Part shown: piece by piece, positions 27,347 through 36,336 of the stretch | Layout: each line of letters begins with the position of its first letter | How positions within the stretch are numbered: position 1 is the first letter of the stretch | Source: Myxococcales bacterium | GTDB taxonomy: Bacteria; Myxococcota_A; UBA9042; UBA3505 | NCBI GenBank assembly: GCA_002728755.1 | Contig: PBVT01000056.1 | Location: 1 to 64,000 of the forward strand | Direction: 5' to 3' | DNA: 64,000 bases | Translations under genes and position numbers: made by a program | The notes under the pieces: generated by a model | Told to the model about the DNA's origin: nothing | Databases searched by the model: none | Seen by the model: the letters and a program-made list of their open reading frames with translations, nothing else

Positions 27347-28621
27347 ATGAGATCGTTGTTGAGCATTCTTTTTTGTCTTCTGCTCATCCCGGGCTTTGTT
27401 CACCAGGATGTGCTGACAGGATCGGTGTATGCGTCTCCACCAGCGGCCGAAGACGGCGCGTCCAAGGCAAAAGCTGTAGATACAAAACCAGCTGCGGCCA
27501 AGACAGCCGCAAAGAAAGCCGAGCCCGCAAAGAAAGCCGAGCCCACGAAGAAAGCTAAGCCCGCGAAGAAAGCTGAGCCTGCGAAGAAAGCTGAGCCTGC
27601 GAAGAAAGCTAAGAAGGCCACCAAGGCTAAGAAAAAGAAGAAGAAAAAGAAGAAGAAAAAGCGGGCTAAGAAGAGGACTCGTCCTACGTTTTATCGGTAT
27701 GTGATTGGTCCTGGTGACACATTTTACAGTATCGCACGGGCCTTCAATGTGACCGTCAAAGATCTGCAACGTTGGAACAAGAAGGTCAACAGCAGAACGA
27801 TGCAGCCTGGGAAAACCGTACTACGTATTAAGACGCCCCTTCGTCCCATCCGCTATACGGTCAAACGCGGTGACAGTATTCGTAAGATTGCGAAGAAGTT
27901 TCGTTGTACGCAGGATCAATTCATCTGGATGAACCATCTGCGAAGACACGGCAAGATCAAGCGCATTATTGCTGGCAAGTCCTACCAGGTTCCTGTGATG
28001 AAGAAGAAGTTTATCGCTGTGGCCAAGGGGAGCCCAGCCAACGGTACTCTCAGAAACGGCCAACAGATGACCTCTGGCGAAGGCTATTATGTTCGTAACC
28101 CTCGAGAAACCTGGGGTACAACCAATACCATAAACCAGCTTAATAAGTGCTTCACGAAGGTGCGTCGTGACATACGCGCGCGTAATAAGAAGTATGGTAC
28201 GAAGCAGACGGTTCCGGAGTTTGTTGTTGGTGATATCAGCCTTAAACGTGGGGGCGCGTTTCCACCCCATAAATCCCATCAGAACGGGCTGGATGTAGAT
28301 ATCGCGTACGTCGCGAATTCCAAGTCGAACCGGCGGCGCTTTTTCCGCGTAAATCGACGCAATATGGATGTACGAGCCACCTGGGATTTGATGACCTGCT
28401 TTATCCAGGAGAGCAATGCGCAGCTTATCTTAGTGGATCGATACATTCAGAAGATGCTCTACCAACATGCCAAAGCACGGAATTTCAAGCCAAGTACGCT
28501 CGCGAAATGGTTTCAGTACCCCAGACGATCTCGTACAGGTCTGATCCGAGACTCCAAGGGACATGACGACCATATGCACGTGCGATTCCCGAAATCTGCA
28601 AAGAAGGTAGCGGGCCGTTAG
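27347..28621 (+). CDS. LysM-containing M74 (MepA-like) murein endopeptidase
   Basis: 424 residues. Signal peptide (LLSILFCLLLIPGF), then an AKKAEP-type repeat tract and a run of about a dozen Lys (residues about 35-110). Two LysM domains follow (YVIGPGDTFYSIARAFNVTVKDLQRWN; YTVKRGDSIRKIAKKFRCT), then a C-terminal M74 domain. Zn-site motifs are HKSHQNGLDVD and GHDDHMHVRF. MepA-type enzymes cut D-Ala-mDAP crosslinks in the periplasm. The highly basic tract is unusual and might bind anionic wall polymers or DNA. TGAGG lies 4 nt before ATG 27347. Confidence 0.88.
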   Translation: MRSLLSILFCLLLIPGFVHQDVLTGSVYASPPAAEDGASKAKAVDTKPAAAKTAAKKAEPAKKAEPTKKAKPAKKAEPAKKAEPAKKAKKATKAKKKKKKKKKKKRAKKRTRPTFYRYVIGPGDTFYSIARAFNVTVKDLQRWNKKVNSRTMQPGKTVLRIKTPLRPIRYTVKRGDSIRKIAKKFRCTQDQFIWMNHLRRHGKIKRIIAGKSYQVPVMKKKFIAVAKGSPANGTLRNGQQMTSGEGYYVRNPRETWGTTNTINQLNKCFTKVRRDIRARNKKYGTKQTVPEFVVGDISLKRGGAFPPHKSHQNGLDVDIAYVANSKSNRRRFFRVNRRNMDVRATWDLMTCFIQESNAQLILVDRYIQKMLYQHAKARNFKPSTLAKWFQYPRRSRTGLIRDSKGHDDHMHVRFPKSAKKVAGR

Positions 28622-28731
28622 TCCCTCGTTCTGCAGAAAAAAAAGAAAGTTTCGAATAAACTCGTTCCTGCTGCGTCGAAGGTTGCATGATGCGCCGAAT
28701 TCCCGGCGATAATGTGTTCCTGGAGGCTATT

Positions 28732-29580
28732 ATGCGAATGTTTTCAAAATCGATTGTATTGCTACTCTCTATTTGTTTTCTGGTTCCTTCTTTTGCCACC
28801 GTGGCTTCGGCCCATCATGGTCCCCATCCACGGATTAAAAAATACCGCACAGTGAAGAAACAGCGTCGTGCTCGTCGTGTTCGTCGTCTTGCTCGCCGCC
28901 CGGTCGTTCGTCGACACTCTCGTGTTGTCGTTGTTGAGCGTCCTCGCACCGTGGTCGTTCACAAGCCGGCCCGAGAAGTAGAGGTTATTGAGACCACTAC
29001 TGAGACCAGTTCTGCTGCTACGGACCGTCAAAAGCTCGGCATTGGGCTGCGTGGAAACGCCATCGCCCTGTCCGGTGACAAGGTCCATCTGTCTACCCTT
29101 GAGAACCCCATTATGTACGGCCCTGGCATTAGCTTTACAGGTCGTGTCAGCCCCAAATGGGACCTCGAATTGGCTGTAGATTACCTGCAAGGTTCGAAGG
29201 ATGACTTCCGTCAGCGCTCTGTTCCTCTGACTCTGTCTGGCCTCATGCTGCTCTTCCCAGAGTCCCGCGTGACTCCATATGGTGTTGCCGGTGGTGGCGT
29301 GACCTTTACACAGCTTAGCTATGGCGACGGTCAGTTTGTCCATGACATCACCGAGGCCAATGGTCATCTGGGAGGTGGTGTGAAGGTACGGCTTAGCGAA
29401 GATGTGGCCCTTAGTGCCGACGTTCGAGCCAATATGGTGTACTCGCACCTTGGCAGCACGACTTCCATCAAGGACAGCTGTGTTAACGCTGGCGCCTGCA
29501 ACGGCATGGAGACTGTTTCTCCTGACGATAAGCTCGACGTCGGGATGACGATGCAAGCTGGCGCTATCCTCTACTTCTGA
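28732..29580 (+). CDS. Outer-membrane beta-barrel protein with Arg-rich N-terminal segment
   Basis: 282 residues. Signal peptide (SIVLLLSICFLVPSFATVASA) then HHGPHPRIKKYRT and a very basic stretch (RRARRVRRLARRPVVRRH) to about residue 70, a short Thr/Glu linker, and about 190 residues of alternating strands ending in Phe (GAILYF), as in small OmpA/OmpW-like barrels. GDKVHLSTL, GISFTGRVSPKWDLELAVDY and GVAGGGVTF look like barrel hairpins. GGAGG before ATG 28732 decides the start over an earlier ATG at 28687. Function unknown. Confidence 0.7.
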   Translation: MRMFSKSIVLLLSICFLVPSFATVASAHHGPHPRIKKYRTVKKQRRARRVRRLARRPVVRRHSRVVVVERPRTVVVHKPAREVEVIETTTETSSAATDRQKLGIGLRGNAIALSGDKVHLSTLENPIMYGPGISFTGRVSPKWDLELAVDYLQGSKDDFRQRSVPLTLSGLMLLFPESRVTPYGVAGGGVTFTQLSYGDGQFVHDITEANGHLGGGVKVRLSEDVALSADVRANMVYSHLGSTTSIKDSCVNAGACNGMETVSPDDKLDVGMTMQAGAILYF

Positions 29581-29629
29581 TTTTCTTGAGCCTCCCTATT
29601 CACGACCAACTCTGAAGTAGAGTTATTCG

Positions 29630-29659
29630 AAGGGCCGGTAGCCAATGCTACCGGCCCTT
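29630..29659 (+). terminator. Rho-independent terminator after the barrel protein gene
   Basis: A 13-bp perfect stem with a CAAT loop (arms 29630-29642 and 29647-29659) followed by T-rich sequence (TTTCTCGTTTTG). Confidence 0.85.
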
Positions 29660-29765
29660 TCTCGTTTTGTCGTAGGTATAATTGGTCTGGATTCCGGTGG
29701 TCATAAACAGAGCGATGTGGTAGCGAGTAGCACAGGATACGGGCTCAATCCTGATAGGGGGAGGC

Positions 29766-31406
29766 ATGTTCGCCGATACCATTTTTCGACACTCCGAAAT
29801 TCGTCCACTTGCCTACGATACGGTGCGTGTCGAGGCAATCGCCGTCCATGCGGGGCGAGTGGTTCGAATGGGCACCTTTGAGGATATGCGTGAGCTATTG
29901 GGCCCATCCTGTAAGGTGATTGATCTGCCAGGCAAAGTGGTACAGCCGGCATTCCATGACGCCCATATTCATTTGCTGCATCTGCATGCGCATCCAGGCC
30001 ATATTTCCCTGGGCAGCGTGATGTCCAAAGCGCAGATGATGGAAAAGATTAGACAGGCTGTTAATAAGCTATCGGACGAATCGTCGTGGGTGGTGGCCTG
30101 GGGGCTGAATACGGACTTTGCGCGTAAATTGTTCATGGAAAGCCCTGGTCTTTTGAATGAAGAATTCGGTGATGTTCGGGTAATCATTACAACCCGGGAT
30201 GGTCATGGGGCGTGGCTGACAAAAGGGGCATTCGATGCTCTCGATGAGTCGACGCATGTCGAGCTGCAGGGGATGGACCGGAATGTAACCACCTATGGGG
30301 ATGATTCCGTCATCATACATATTACGGAACAGGCCCTCGGTGTTGTGCGTCAGGCGGTGGACGATATCGAGAACCGTCCTTCGGGAACCCTCCTTCGCCA
30401 GCGTGTGTATGAAACTCTACGCCTGGGCGTGGTGTGTTGTCATGAAGCCATGGTCGAGAGCGAGGATATCCCGATGCTCGAGGAATTTTTCGCCGAGAAC
30501 CCGATTCAGGTCACTGGACGGATGCACGGTATGATGCACGCTCGAGCGGGACAATGGGCGTGGCTGAAAGAGCGAAAAGCCGAATGGGGACGTTTTGATG
30601 GTCGGTTATCCCTGGGAACCGTGAAAGCGTTTCTCGATGGTTCCCTTGGCTCGGGCACCGCGTGGATGTCGCCACAACAAGATCCACCTGCGATGGATCC
30701 AGAGGAGCTGAAAGAGATCGCGCAGTTCTGTGTGGACGAGGGCTTTCAGCTGGCTGTTCACGCCATTGGCCGTCAGGCCGTACGTGAAGCACTTGATGTG
30801 ATGGAATCGGTGCGCCCAGCGACGCCCGGTCCGTATCATTCGAAGACTCCGTTATGGCGTATTGAACACGCCGAGTTCGTCGAAGCGGCTGATATCCATC
30901 GTGCGGCTCATCTGGGGATCGTTTTATCGGTGCAACCCCTGCATCTACCGCTCGATGCACCGATCTTGAAAGCGCGGTACCGGGAGCACCTCCAGGTAGC
31001 GTTTCCCTGGACCGATTTCACGGATGCTGGTGTCCCTCTGGCCTTAGGAAGCGATGCCCCTGTTACCGACTGTCGGCCCTTGGCGAATCTTCAAGTCGCT
31101 TGTGGTCCTGCTAGACGAGACCTTTTCGGAGCCCATGACGCCCCGCTCCTTCTTCATGCATTGAGCCCCGATGTGGCTTTGCATGCGCATACCGTGGGGG
31201 GCGCGGTCGCGGCACTCGGAAAATTGGGTACAGGAACACTCATGTCGCAACAGCCTGCCGACTTTGTTGTTTTAGACGGTGATCCTCTACGCGCATCGCC
31301 GGAGACCTTTGAGCAGATCAACGTGTTGGAGACCTGGGCTGGTGGTGTGCAGATCGTCCAATCGGAGCTTCCAAGCGAGACCGTAGATATAGGTCAAGAT
31401 GACTAG
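29766..31406 (+). CDS. YtcJ-type amidohydrolase
   Basis: 546 residues. Metal-dependent hydrolase of the amidohydrolase superfamily (YtcJ/AepA-like). Metal-site motifs: FHDAHIHLLHLHA (HxH, about residue 65), LAVHAIGRQAVREALD, RIEHAEFV and LALGSDAPVTDCRPL; the C-terminus has the small barrel strands (PADFVVLDGDPL). Typical substrates are exocyclic amides or ureas; the actual one is unknown. GGGGGAGG directly before ATG 29766. It stands alone behind a terminator, with the P-loop kinase gene 57 bp downstream. Confidence 0.85.
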   Translation: MFADTIFRHSEIRPLAYDTVRVEAIAVHAGRVVRMGTFEDMRELLGPSCKVIDLPGKVVQPAFHDAHIHLLHLHAHPGHISLGSVMSKAQMMEKIRQAVNKLSDESSWVVAWGLNTDFARKLFMESPGLLNEEFGDVRVIITTRDGHGAWLTKGAFDALDESTHVELQGMDRNVTTYGDDSVIIHITEQALGVVRQAVDDIENRPSGTLLRQRVYETLRLGVVCCHEAMVESEDIPMLEEFFAENPIQVTGRMHGMMHARAGQWAWLKERKAEWGRFDGRLSLGTVKAFLDGSLGSGTAWMSPQQDPPAMDPEELKEIAQFCVDEGFQLAVHAIGRQAVREALDVMESVRPATPGPYHSKTPLWRIEHAEFVEAADIHRAAHLGIVLSVQPLHLPLDAPILKARYREHLQVAFPWTDFTDAGVPLALGSDAPVTDCRPLANLQVACGPARRDLFGAHDAPLLLHALSPDVALHAHTVGGAVAALGKLGTGTLMSQQPADFVVLDGDPLRASPETFEQINVLETWAGGVQIVQSELPSETVDIGQDD

Positions 31407-31463
31407 ACCTGGGAACTTGCGGCATAGGGCACAATTCGATAGCGCTTCGGAAGGTAGTTCACG

Positions 31464-32045
31464 ATGGAGAGTCAAGGTATGAACGTAATTGGACTGACAG
31501 GCCGAAATGCATCTGGAAAGGGCGAGGTTGCCCGGCTATTAAAAGATCTGGGCTTTGTATACGGTTCTTTATCCGACGTTCTACGCGAGGAGTTGCGAGC
31601 CCGTGGAGACGCGGTGAGTCGAGACAATCTGATCGCAATCGGTCGTGAATTGCGGGGAGCCCATGGATCCGCAGTGTTGGCCCAGCGAATGCAGGCCGGC
31701 CTGGGCGGGGATGGCAACTACGTGGTGGACTCCTTTCGGCATCCCAGCGAAGTCGAATGGTTTCGTGAGCATCAGGAGGGCTTTTCCCTATGGGAGGTCC
31801 ACGCTTCAGAGGAGATACGCTTTTCGCGTATCTGTAGCCGGGGCCGTGAATCGGATCCTACCACATTGGAAGCCTTTCGTGCCCTCGAACAAGCGGAAGC
31901 AACACGCACCGAAGAGAGTGGCCAGGATCTGGATGGGACCGCCGCTCTCGCAGATCGTGTAATACCCAATGAACAGAGTTTTGATGAGTTGAGCGGATAT
32001 GTTGCAGAAGCATTACGCGATCTGGGTGTCGATTTCGGGAGCTGA
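31464..32045 (+). CDS. Small P-loop kinase-like NTPase (AAA_18/UPF0200-like)
   Basis: 193 residues. Walker A is GLTGRNASGKG (about residues 10-20), followed by LSDVLREELRARGDAVSRDNLIAIGRELR, strongly reminiscent of the UPF0200 and dCMP-deaminase-linked kinase domains, and VVDSFRHPSEVEWFR as the Walker B region. Related to the dephospho-CoA/nucleotide kinases, but without the CoaE core signature. A nucleotide or small-metabolite kinase is likely; substrate unknown. ATG 31464 has GGAAGGT at 10 nt; ATG 31479 is a credible alternative. Confidence 0.65.
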   Translation: MESQGMNVIGLTGRNASGKGEVARLLKDLGFVYGSLSDVLREELRARGDAVSRDNLIAIGRELRGAHGSAVLAQRMQAGLGGDGNYVVDSFRHPSEVEWFREHQEGFSLWEVHASEEIRFSRICSRGRESDPTTLEAFRALEQAEATRTEESGQDLDGTAALADRVIPNEQSFDELSGYVAEALRDLGVDFGS

Positions 32046-32064
32046 CGCGAACGCAGCACAAAAA

Positions 32065-32090
32065 AAAACGCTCTCAGCTGAGAGCGTTTT
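32065..32090. terminator. Bidirectional terminator between the kinase gene and rpsU
   Basis: A perfect palindrome centred between 32077 and 32078, flanked by an A-run on the left and a T-run on the right. It serves the two convergent genes. Confidence 0.85.
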
Positions 32091-32098
32091 CTTTGTTC

Positions 32099-32320
32099 CT
32101 AACGACGTTGGAAGCGGATTGCTTTCTTGCGACGTCTTTCCGCGTCACGAGTCTTACGCTTCTTAGCCTCGGAGGGCTTTTCATAATAACGGCGTTTCTT
32201 GATCTCTTTATAGATCCCTTCGTTCGCCATCTTACGCTTCAGCGCAGATATCGCTCGGTCTACATTTCCGTCTTGGACGTAAACCTCTAATGGTCGGAAC
32301 TCGAAAGCCTTGTAGGTCAC
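32099..32320 (-). CDS. rpsU: 30S ribosomal protein S21
   Basis: 73 residues. Small-subunit protein S21 with VYVQDGNVDRAISALKRK at the N-terminal third and the basic tail KKRRYYEKPSEAKKRKTR. The start is GTG 32320, since AAGGAGG lies 8 nt upstream. The longer frame reaching 32401 adds sequence that covers the promoter and leader and is not coding. It is monocistronic, with its own promoter and terminator. Confidence 0.95.
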   Translation of the reverse strand: MTYKAFEFRPLEVYVQDGNVDRAISALKRKMANEGIYKEIKKRRYYEKPSEAKKRKTRDAERRRKKAIRFQRR

Positions 32321-32369
32321 GCTAACCACCTCCTTACAGTAGATTTGGTGTCCATGAAAGGCGAGGCGG

Positions 32370-32397
32370 ATTATAGTCACGGTTACACGGGATGCAA
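32370..32397 (-). promoter_or_regulatory. Sigma-70 promoter of rpsU
   Basis: On the minus strand, TTGCAT (32392-32397), a 16-bp spacer and a perfect TATAAT (32370-32375). This gives a leader of about 40 nt ending in a strong ribosome binding site. Confidence 0.7.
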
Positions 32398-32588
32398 GCA
32401 CAAAGGGCGTTCACCCTAGTTAAACAAGGCTAAGTTGTTGTAATTACATTTCTTTGCGAGTTGCTTTTTGTCATGTGTCGAAGTGTCTTCTGCGGAGCAG
32501 GCCCCTTCTTTCTGGGAATTAACGAAAACGGCTTTGACGGGGACGGTCCTTTTGGATAGACCAGCCACGGTAAGAAAGAGGTAAAAAA

Positions 32589-33854
32589 ATGTCTGCCCAG
32601 AGCCTGTACCCCGGTATTTATGAGACCGATCCCGAGATTGCAGAGTTATGTGCTCTCGAAAACGAGCGCCAAGCCACAAGTATTCGACTGATCCCGTCGG
32701 AAAACTATGTGACATCGGCTGTCCTGGAGGCCACGGGCTCGGTTCTTACAAACAAGTATTCCGAAGGCTATGCGGACAAGCGCTATTATGAGGGGCAGGC
32801 CCATATTGACGCGATAGAGAAGCTCGCAGTGCAGCGTGCCTGTGCTCTTTTCGGAGCAGATCACGCGAATGTGCAGCCCTATTCGGGTAGCCCTGCCAAC
32901 CTGGCCGTCTATACGGCTTTGTTGGAGCCCGGTGATCTGATCATGGGACTGAGTTTACCGCATGGTGGACATCTCACTCATGGCTGGAAGGTAAGCGCGA
33001 CGGGGAAATTCTGGACGTCGACCGCCTACGAAGTCGATCCGGAAACCCATCGGCTGGACTACGATGCCATTCGTAAACAGGCCCTTGAAGAACGACCTCG
33101 TATGATTGTAGCGGGTGCGACCGCTTATCCGCGAACCATTGATTTCTCTGCCTTCCGGTCGATTGCCGATGAGATCGGAGCCTACTTTCTGGCCGATATC
33201 GCACATATCTCGGGTCTTGTTGCGACGGGTGTTCACCCATCACCCGTTCCACACGCCGACGTGGTCTCTACGACAACCCATAAGACTCTGCGCGGACCGC
33301 GTGGGGGTATGATCATGTGTCGTGAAGAGTTCGCCAAGGCCGTGGATCGTGCGGTCTTCCCTGGTCTACAGGGTGGTCCCCACAACCACACTACAGCTGG
33401 TCTGGCAGTTGCCCTCAAAGAGGCTTCGACAGATGCCTTTGCGAACTATTCACGGGCCATCGTAGACAACGCAAAACTATTGGCCGGCGCCTTGAAAGAC
33501 GAAGGCTTTGACCTGGTTACCGGTGGCACGGACAATCATCTGATATTGATTGATGTGGTGAAAACCACCAATGATGCGGTGGCTGGTAAACCCTTCGCGA
33601 AGGCCTTGGATCGTGCTGGTATCGTGGCGAACTACAACACCGTACCTTTCGACCAGCGTAAGCCTTTCAACCCCTCCGGATTGCGGCTTGGAACTCCAGC
33701 GGTTACATCACGAGGAATGGGGGATGTGGCGATGGTGTTTATTGCCAAGGCCATGCGTGAGGTACTGGATAACCTTGAGAACGAGACGGTTCTGGAAAGA
33801 ATTCGGAACGAAGTCTTCGATCTATGCAAGGTCTTCCCGGCACCAGGACTCTAA
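32589..33854 (+). CDS. glyA: Serine hydroxymethyltransferase
   Basis: 421 residues. PLP enzyme interconverting serine plus tetrahydrofolate with glycine plus methylene-tetrahydrofolate. Conserved signatures: IRLIPSENYVTSAV, NKYSEGYADKRYYEG, NVQPYSGSPANLAVY, the PLP lysine in TTTHKTLRGPRGGM and LRLGTPAVTSRGM. Length is normal for the family. AAAGAGG precedes ATG 32589. The 190-bp leader has no riboswitch that could be recognised. The stop lies 12 bp from the convergent LeuA-like gene. Confidence 0.96.
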   Translation: MSAQSLYPGIYETDPEIAELCALENERQATSIRLIPSENYVTSAVLEATGSVLTNKYSEGYADKRYYEGQAHIDAIEKLAVQRACALFGADHANVQPYSGSPANLAVYTALLEPGDLIMGLSLPHGGHLTHGWKVSATGKFWTSTAYEVDPETHRLDYDAIRKQALEERPRMIVAGATAYPRTIDFSAFRSIADEIGAYFLADIAHISGLVATGVHPSPVPHADVVSTTTHKTLRGPRGGMIMCREEFAKAVDRAVFPGLQGGPHNHTTAGLAVALKEASTDAFANYSRAIVDNAKLLAGALKDEGFDLVTGGTDNHLILIDVVKTTNDAVAGKPFAKALDRAGIVANYNTVPFDQRKPFNPSGLRLGTPAVTSRGMGDVAMVFIAKAMREVLDNLENETVLERIRNEVFDLCKVFPAPGL

Positions 33855-33866
33855 CCGGAACCGACC

Positions 33867-35120
33867 TCAGGCGTTATCCAGGGCCTGCAGACATTCTTGT
33901 TCCGTGATGGTTCGATTGCTTTGTTTGGCTGCGGCGAGCAGGGCGTCGATCTTGGATTGCTCGGGCTCAATACCGTGGGTGCGAAGCCAGAAGATGGCAT
34001 TGCTGCGACCACTCATTGGGCCCAGCTCAATGAGTTGGCTACGTCCAATGGCTGCGGCAGGAACGCCTGAATAGACCCGGTCTGCCAGATCATGATCACC
34101 TCGCATCTCGGCTTTAAGTATAGCCGAGGCGTGCACGCCTGTTGCCGTGCGGAAGGCGTCGCGCCCTACTGCGGGGTAGTTGATGGGTACTTCGAACCCA
34201 AGGGCTTTGCTCGCTGTAGAACAATAGTCCGTAAGGGCGCTCAGATCGCGTTCGATCCACCCCAGGAGCCACATATTTACCAGCAGCTGATCGGTGGCAG
34301 CGTTTCCGACGCGTTCTCCAATACCAATACTTGTTCCATGAACCCGCTGCGCGCCCGCGGAGGCGGCGGATAGGGCGTTGGCGAGCGCCAGGCCCCGGTC
34401 GTTATGGCCGTGCCAATCGATACGTACGTCCTCAAAACCACGGCTGTTCAAGAAATCTCGTGTCCAACGGACAAGATTCGCCGCACCTGCAGGTGTTGCA
34501 TGACCCACTGTGTCGCATAGACATAGGCAGGTCGCCCCTTCATCGAGAGCAGCCTGGAACAGCTCTTTCAAGTCGTTCGGATCGGAACGAATGGTGTCTT
34601 CGGTCACGAAGGCGACGGGTAACCCTTCGCTGGTTCCGGCTCGGACAGCCTCCCGTGTTCGATTGATCAGTAACGATAGATCCCAGTCTTCGGTCACCTG
34701 CCGGATGGGTGAGGACCCGATAAAGGTGTAGATATTGATGGGAGTGCCACAGGCCTGGCTGGCCTCGGCAATGCGGGTTACGTCTGAGACGACGGTTCGC
34801 CCAGCACAGGCGGGCTGAATCCCGAGGTTCTCGTCGCGAATCATACGAATCATTCGGACGACGTCATCGAAGTTACGTTGGCTGGCAGCCGGGAGTCCGA
34901 CGTCTGCCGACTCGATTCCAAGCTTGTCTATTAAGCGCAGAATATCGAGTTTCACATCGACGGGGGGATCCAATGCGGATGGTGATTGGATACCATCGCG
35001 TAGAGTCTCATCATACAACTCGACCGTATGCTCTGGTTTCGGAAAGAGGTTGGTACCCTCCGTGTTCCAGTCATAGATGATATCTCTATCAGTCGGTGTT
35101 GGTGGTATGTTGACGGTCAT
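33867..35120 (-). CDS. 2-isopropylmalate synthase-like (HMGL-like) enzyme
   Basis: 417 residues. TIM-barrel acyl-CoA condensing enzyme of the isopropylmalate/homocitrate/citramalate synthase group. Catalytic signatures: YDETLRDGIQSPS, CLCDTVGHATPAG and IDWHGHNDRGLALANAL with the metal HxH. After the barrel, YPAVGRDAFRTATGVHASA and YSGVPAAAIGR show the linker domain. The C-terminal Leu-binding regulatory domain of full LeuA is missing, so feedback control by leucine is unlikely. Substrate (2-oxoisovalerate, pyruvate or 2-oxoglutarate) is not readable. ATG 35120 has GGAG upstream. It is divergent from argC. Confidence 0.8.
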   Translation of the reverse strand: MTVNIPPTPTDRDIIYDWNTEGTNLFPKPEHTVELYDETLRDGIQSPSALDPPVDVKLDILRLIDKLGIESADVGLPAASQRNFDDVVRMIRMIRDENLGIQPACAGRTVVSDVTRIAEASQACGTPINIYTFIGSSPIRQVTEDWDLSLLINRTREAVRAGTSEGLPVAFVTEDTIRSDPNDLKELFQAALDEGATCLCLCDTVGHATPAGAANLVRWTRDFLNSRGFEDVRIDWHGHNDRGLALANALSAASAGAQRVHGTSIGIGERVGNAATDQLLVNMWLLGWIERDLSALTDYCSTASKALGFEVPINYPAVGRDAFRTATGVHASAILKAEMRGDHDLADRVYSGVPAAAIGRSQLIELGPMSGRSNAIFWLRTHGIEPEQSKIDALLAAAKQSNRTITEQECLQALDNA

Positions 35121-35156
35121 GACCAGCTCCAGGTCCTAGGGGGACGAAACGACATT

Positions 35157-35186
35157 GTCATATCTGGAAGTGGCTTGAAGATGCAA
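35157..35186 (-). promoter_or_regulatory. Possible promoter for the LeuA-like gene
   Basis: Minus strand TTGCAT (35181-35186), an 18-bp spacer and TATGAC (35157-35162), 37 nt before the start codon. Confidence 0.35.
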
Positions 35187-35284
35187 CGCCTTACTATTCA
35201 GGGGCCTTTGAATCGGTTCTGCACTTGCCCCAATGGCCCGAGGCATATAAGGACAGTTTTATATGGATCACAGGTGAGGTCGTC

Positions 35285-36322
35285 ATGTCGACGGTACGGG
35301 TATCGATTCTAGGCGCTTCGGGCTATGGCGCAGCAGAGTTGTTGCGTCGCTTATTGCCCGACCCGTCTGTGGAGGTCGTGCATCTCTTCAGTAAGGAAGA
35401 TGTGGGTAAGTCGGTCTCAGATGTTCATCTGGGGCTGGGAAGTCTGGGCCAGAATAAGGTGATTGAAGATCGGTCTTTTGCCGAGGCTGCCGAGGGCGCC
35501 GATATCGTCTTTTTGGCTCTACCCCATCGCATCAGCATGCAAGCGGCTCGCGAACTATGGGCAAGCTCGGCACGGATTATTGATCTGTCGGGGGATTTCC
35601 GACTTCGGTCTGTGGCGACCTACGAAACGTATTATGGGGTAGACCACTGTGCTACCGAGCTTCTTGGTGATTTCGTCTATGGCTTGCCCGAGTTGTTCCG
35701 GGAGAAGATTCGAACGACTCGGGCGGTTGCCTCTCCGGGATGTTTTGCGACTAGCCAGATTCTTCCACTGGCCCCGCTGGCACGAAAGGGCTGGCTCAAC
35801 GGACCGGTTCGTGTTGTATCGGTCACCGGTAGCTCGGGTAGTGGAGCAAATCCCTCGAAGGGGACCCATCATCCCGTACGTTCCGTGACGTTACGGGCCT
35901 ATCGAGCTTTGAACCACCAACATACGCCCGAGATTGAACAGGCCCTGGAGGATATTGGTGCGACGAATCTTCGACTCGATTTTGTTCCTGTCTCGGGCCC
36001 GCTTTCACGCGGGATCATGACCACTGCATTTGTGGATCTGCCTGATGGCGTCGATACCGCAGCGGTTACGGCGGTATTCCAGGAACAGTATGGGAAGGAA
36101 CCCTTTATACGACTACTGGAAGGAAGAATGCCGGAGGTTGCGGCGGTTAAAGGATCGCAGTTCGTCGAGATCGGTTTTGTCGTGCGTGATGGGCGATTAG
36201 CCGTATTTTGTGCGCTGGATAATCTGGTGAAAGGTGGTGCAGGCCAGGCGATCCAATCCTTCAACATAATGACAGGGCGACCAGAGACGCAGGGGTTGAT
36301 GAACCCAGCGTCCTGGCCCTGA
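35285..36322 (+). CDS. argC: N-acetyl-gamma-glutamyl-phosphate reductase
   Basis: 345 residues. NADPH-dependent reductase of arginine synthesis. Rossmann motif SILGASGYGAAELLRRL, DLSGDFRL and catalytic Cys in VASPGCFATS; then SGSGANPSKGTHHPVR and NHQHTPEI. ATG 35285 with GGTGAGG upstream is preferred over an earlier ATG at 35225. The HHP and HQHTPEI region also resembles the LysW-dependent relative LysY, so a lysine role cannot be fully excluded. It is the first gene of argC-argB-speD-like, 14 bp before argB. Confidence 0.88.
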   Translation: MSTVRVSILGASGYGAAELLRRLLPDPSVEVVHLFSKEDVGKSVSDVHLGLGSLGQNKVIEDRSFAEAAEGADIVFLALPHRISMQAARELWASSARIIDLSGDFRLRSVATYETYYGVDHCATELLGDFVYGLPELFREKIRTTRAVASPGCFATSQILPLAPLARKGWLNGPVRVVSVTGSSGSGANPSKGTHHPVRSVTLRAYRALNHQHTPEIEQALEDIGATNLRLDFVPVSGPLSRGIMTTAFVDLPDGVDTAAVTAVFQEQYGKEPFIRLLEGRMPEVAAVKGSQFVEIGFVVRDGRLAVFCALDNLVKGGAGQAIQSFNIMTGRPETQGLMNPASWP

Positions 36323-36336
36323 ACGGAGAGACTACG

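Noticed and set aside
32321-32401. Longer rpsU start giving a 100-residue protein
   Set aside because: The extra part covers the promoter and the AAGGAGG site; S21 is normally about 60-75 residues.
32402-32588. Riboswitch (glycine or THF) in the glyA leader
   Set aside because: No conserved core or tandem aptamer pattern could be recognised by eye.
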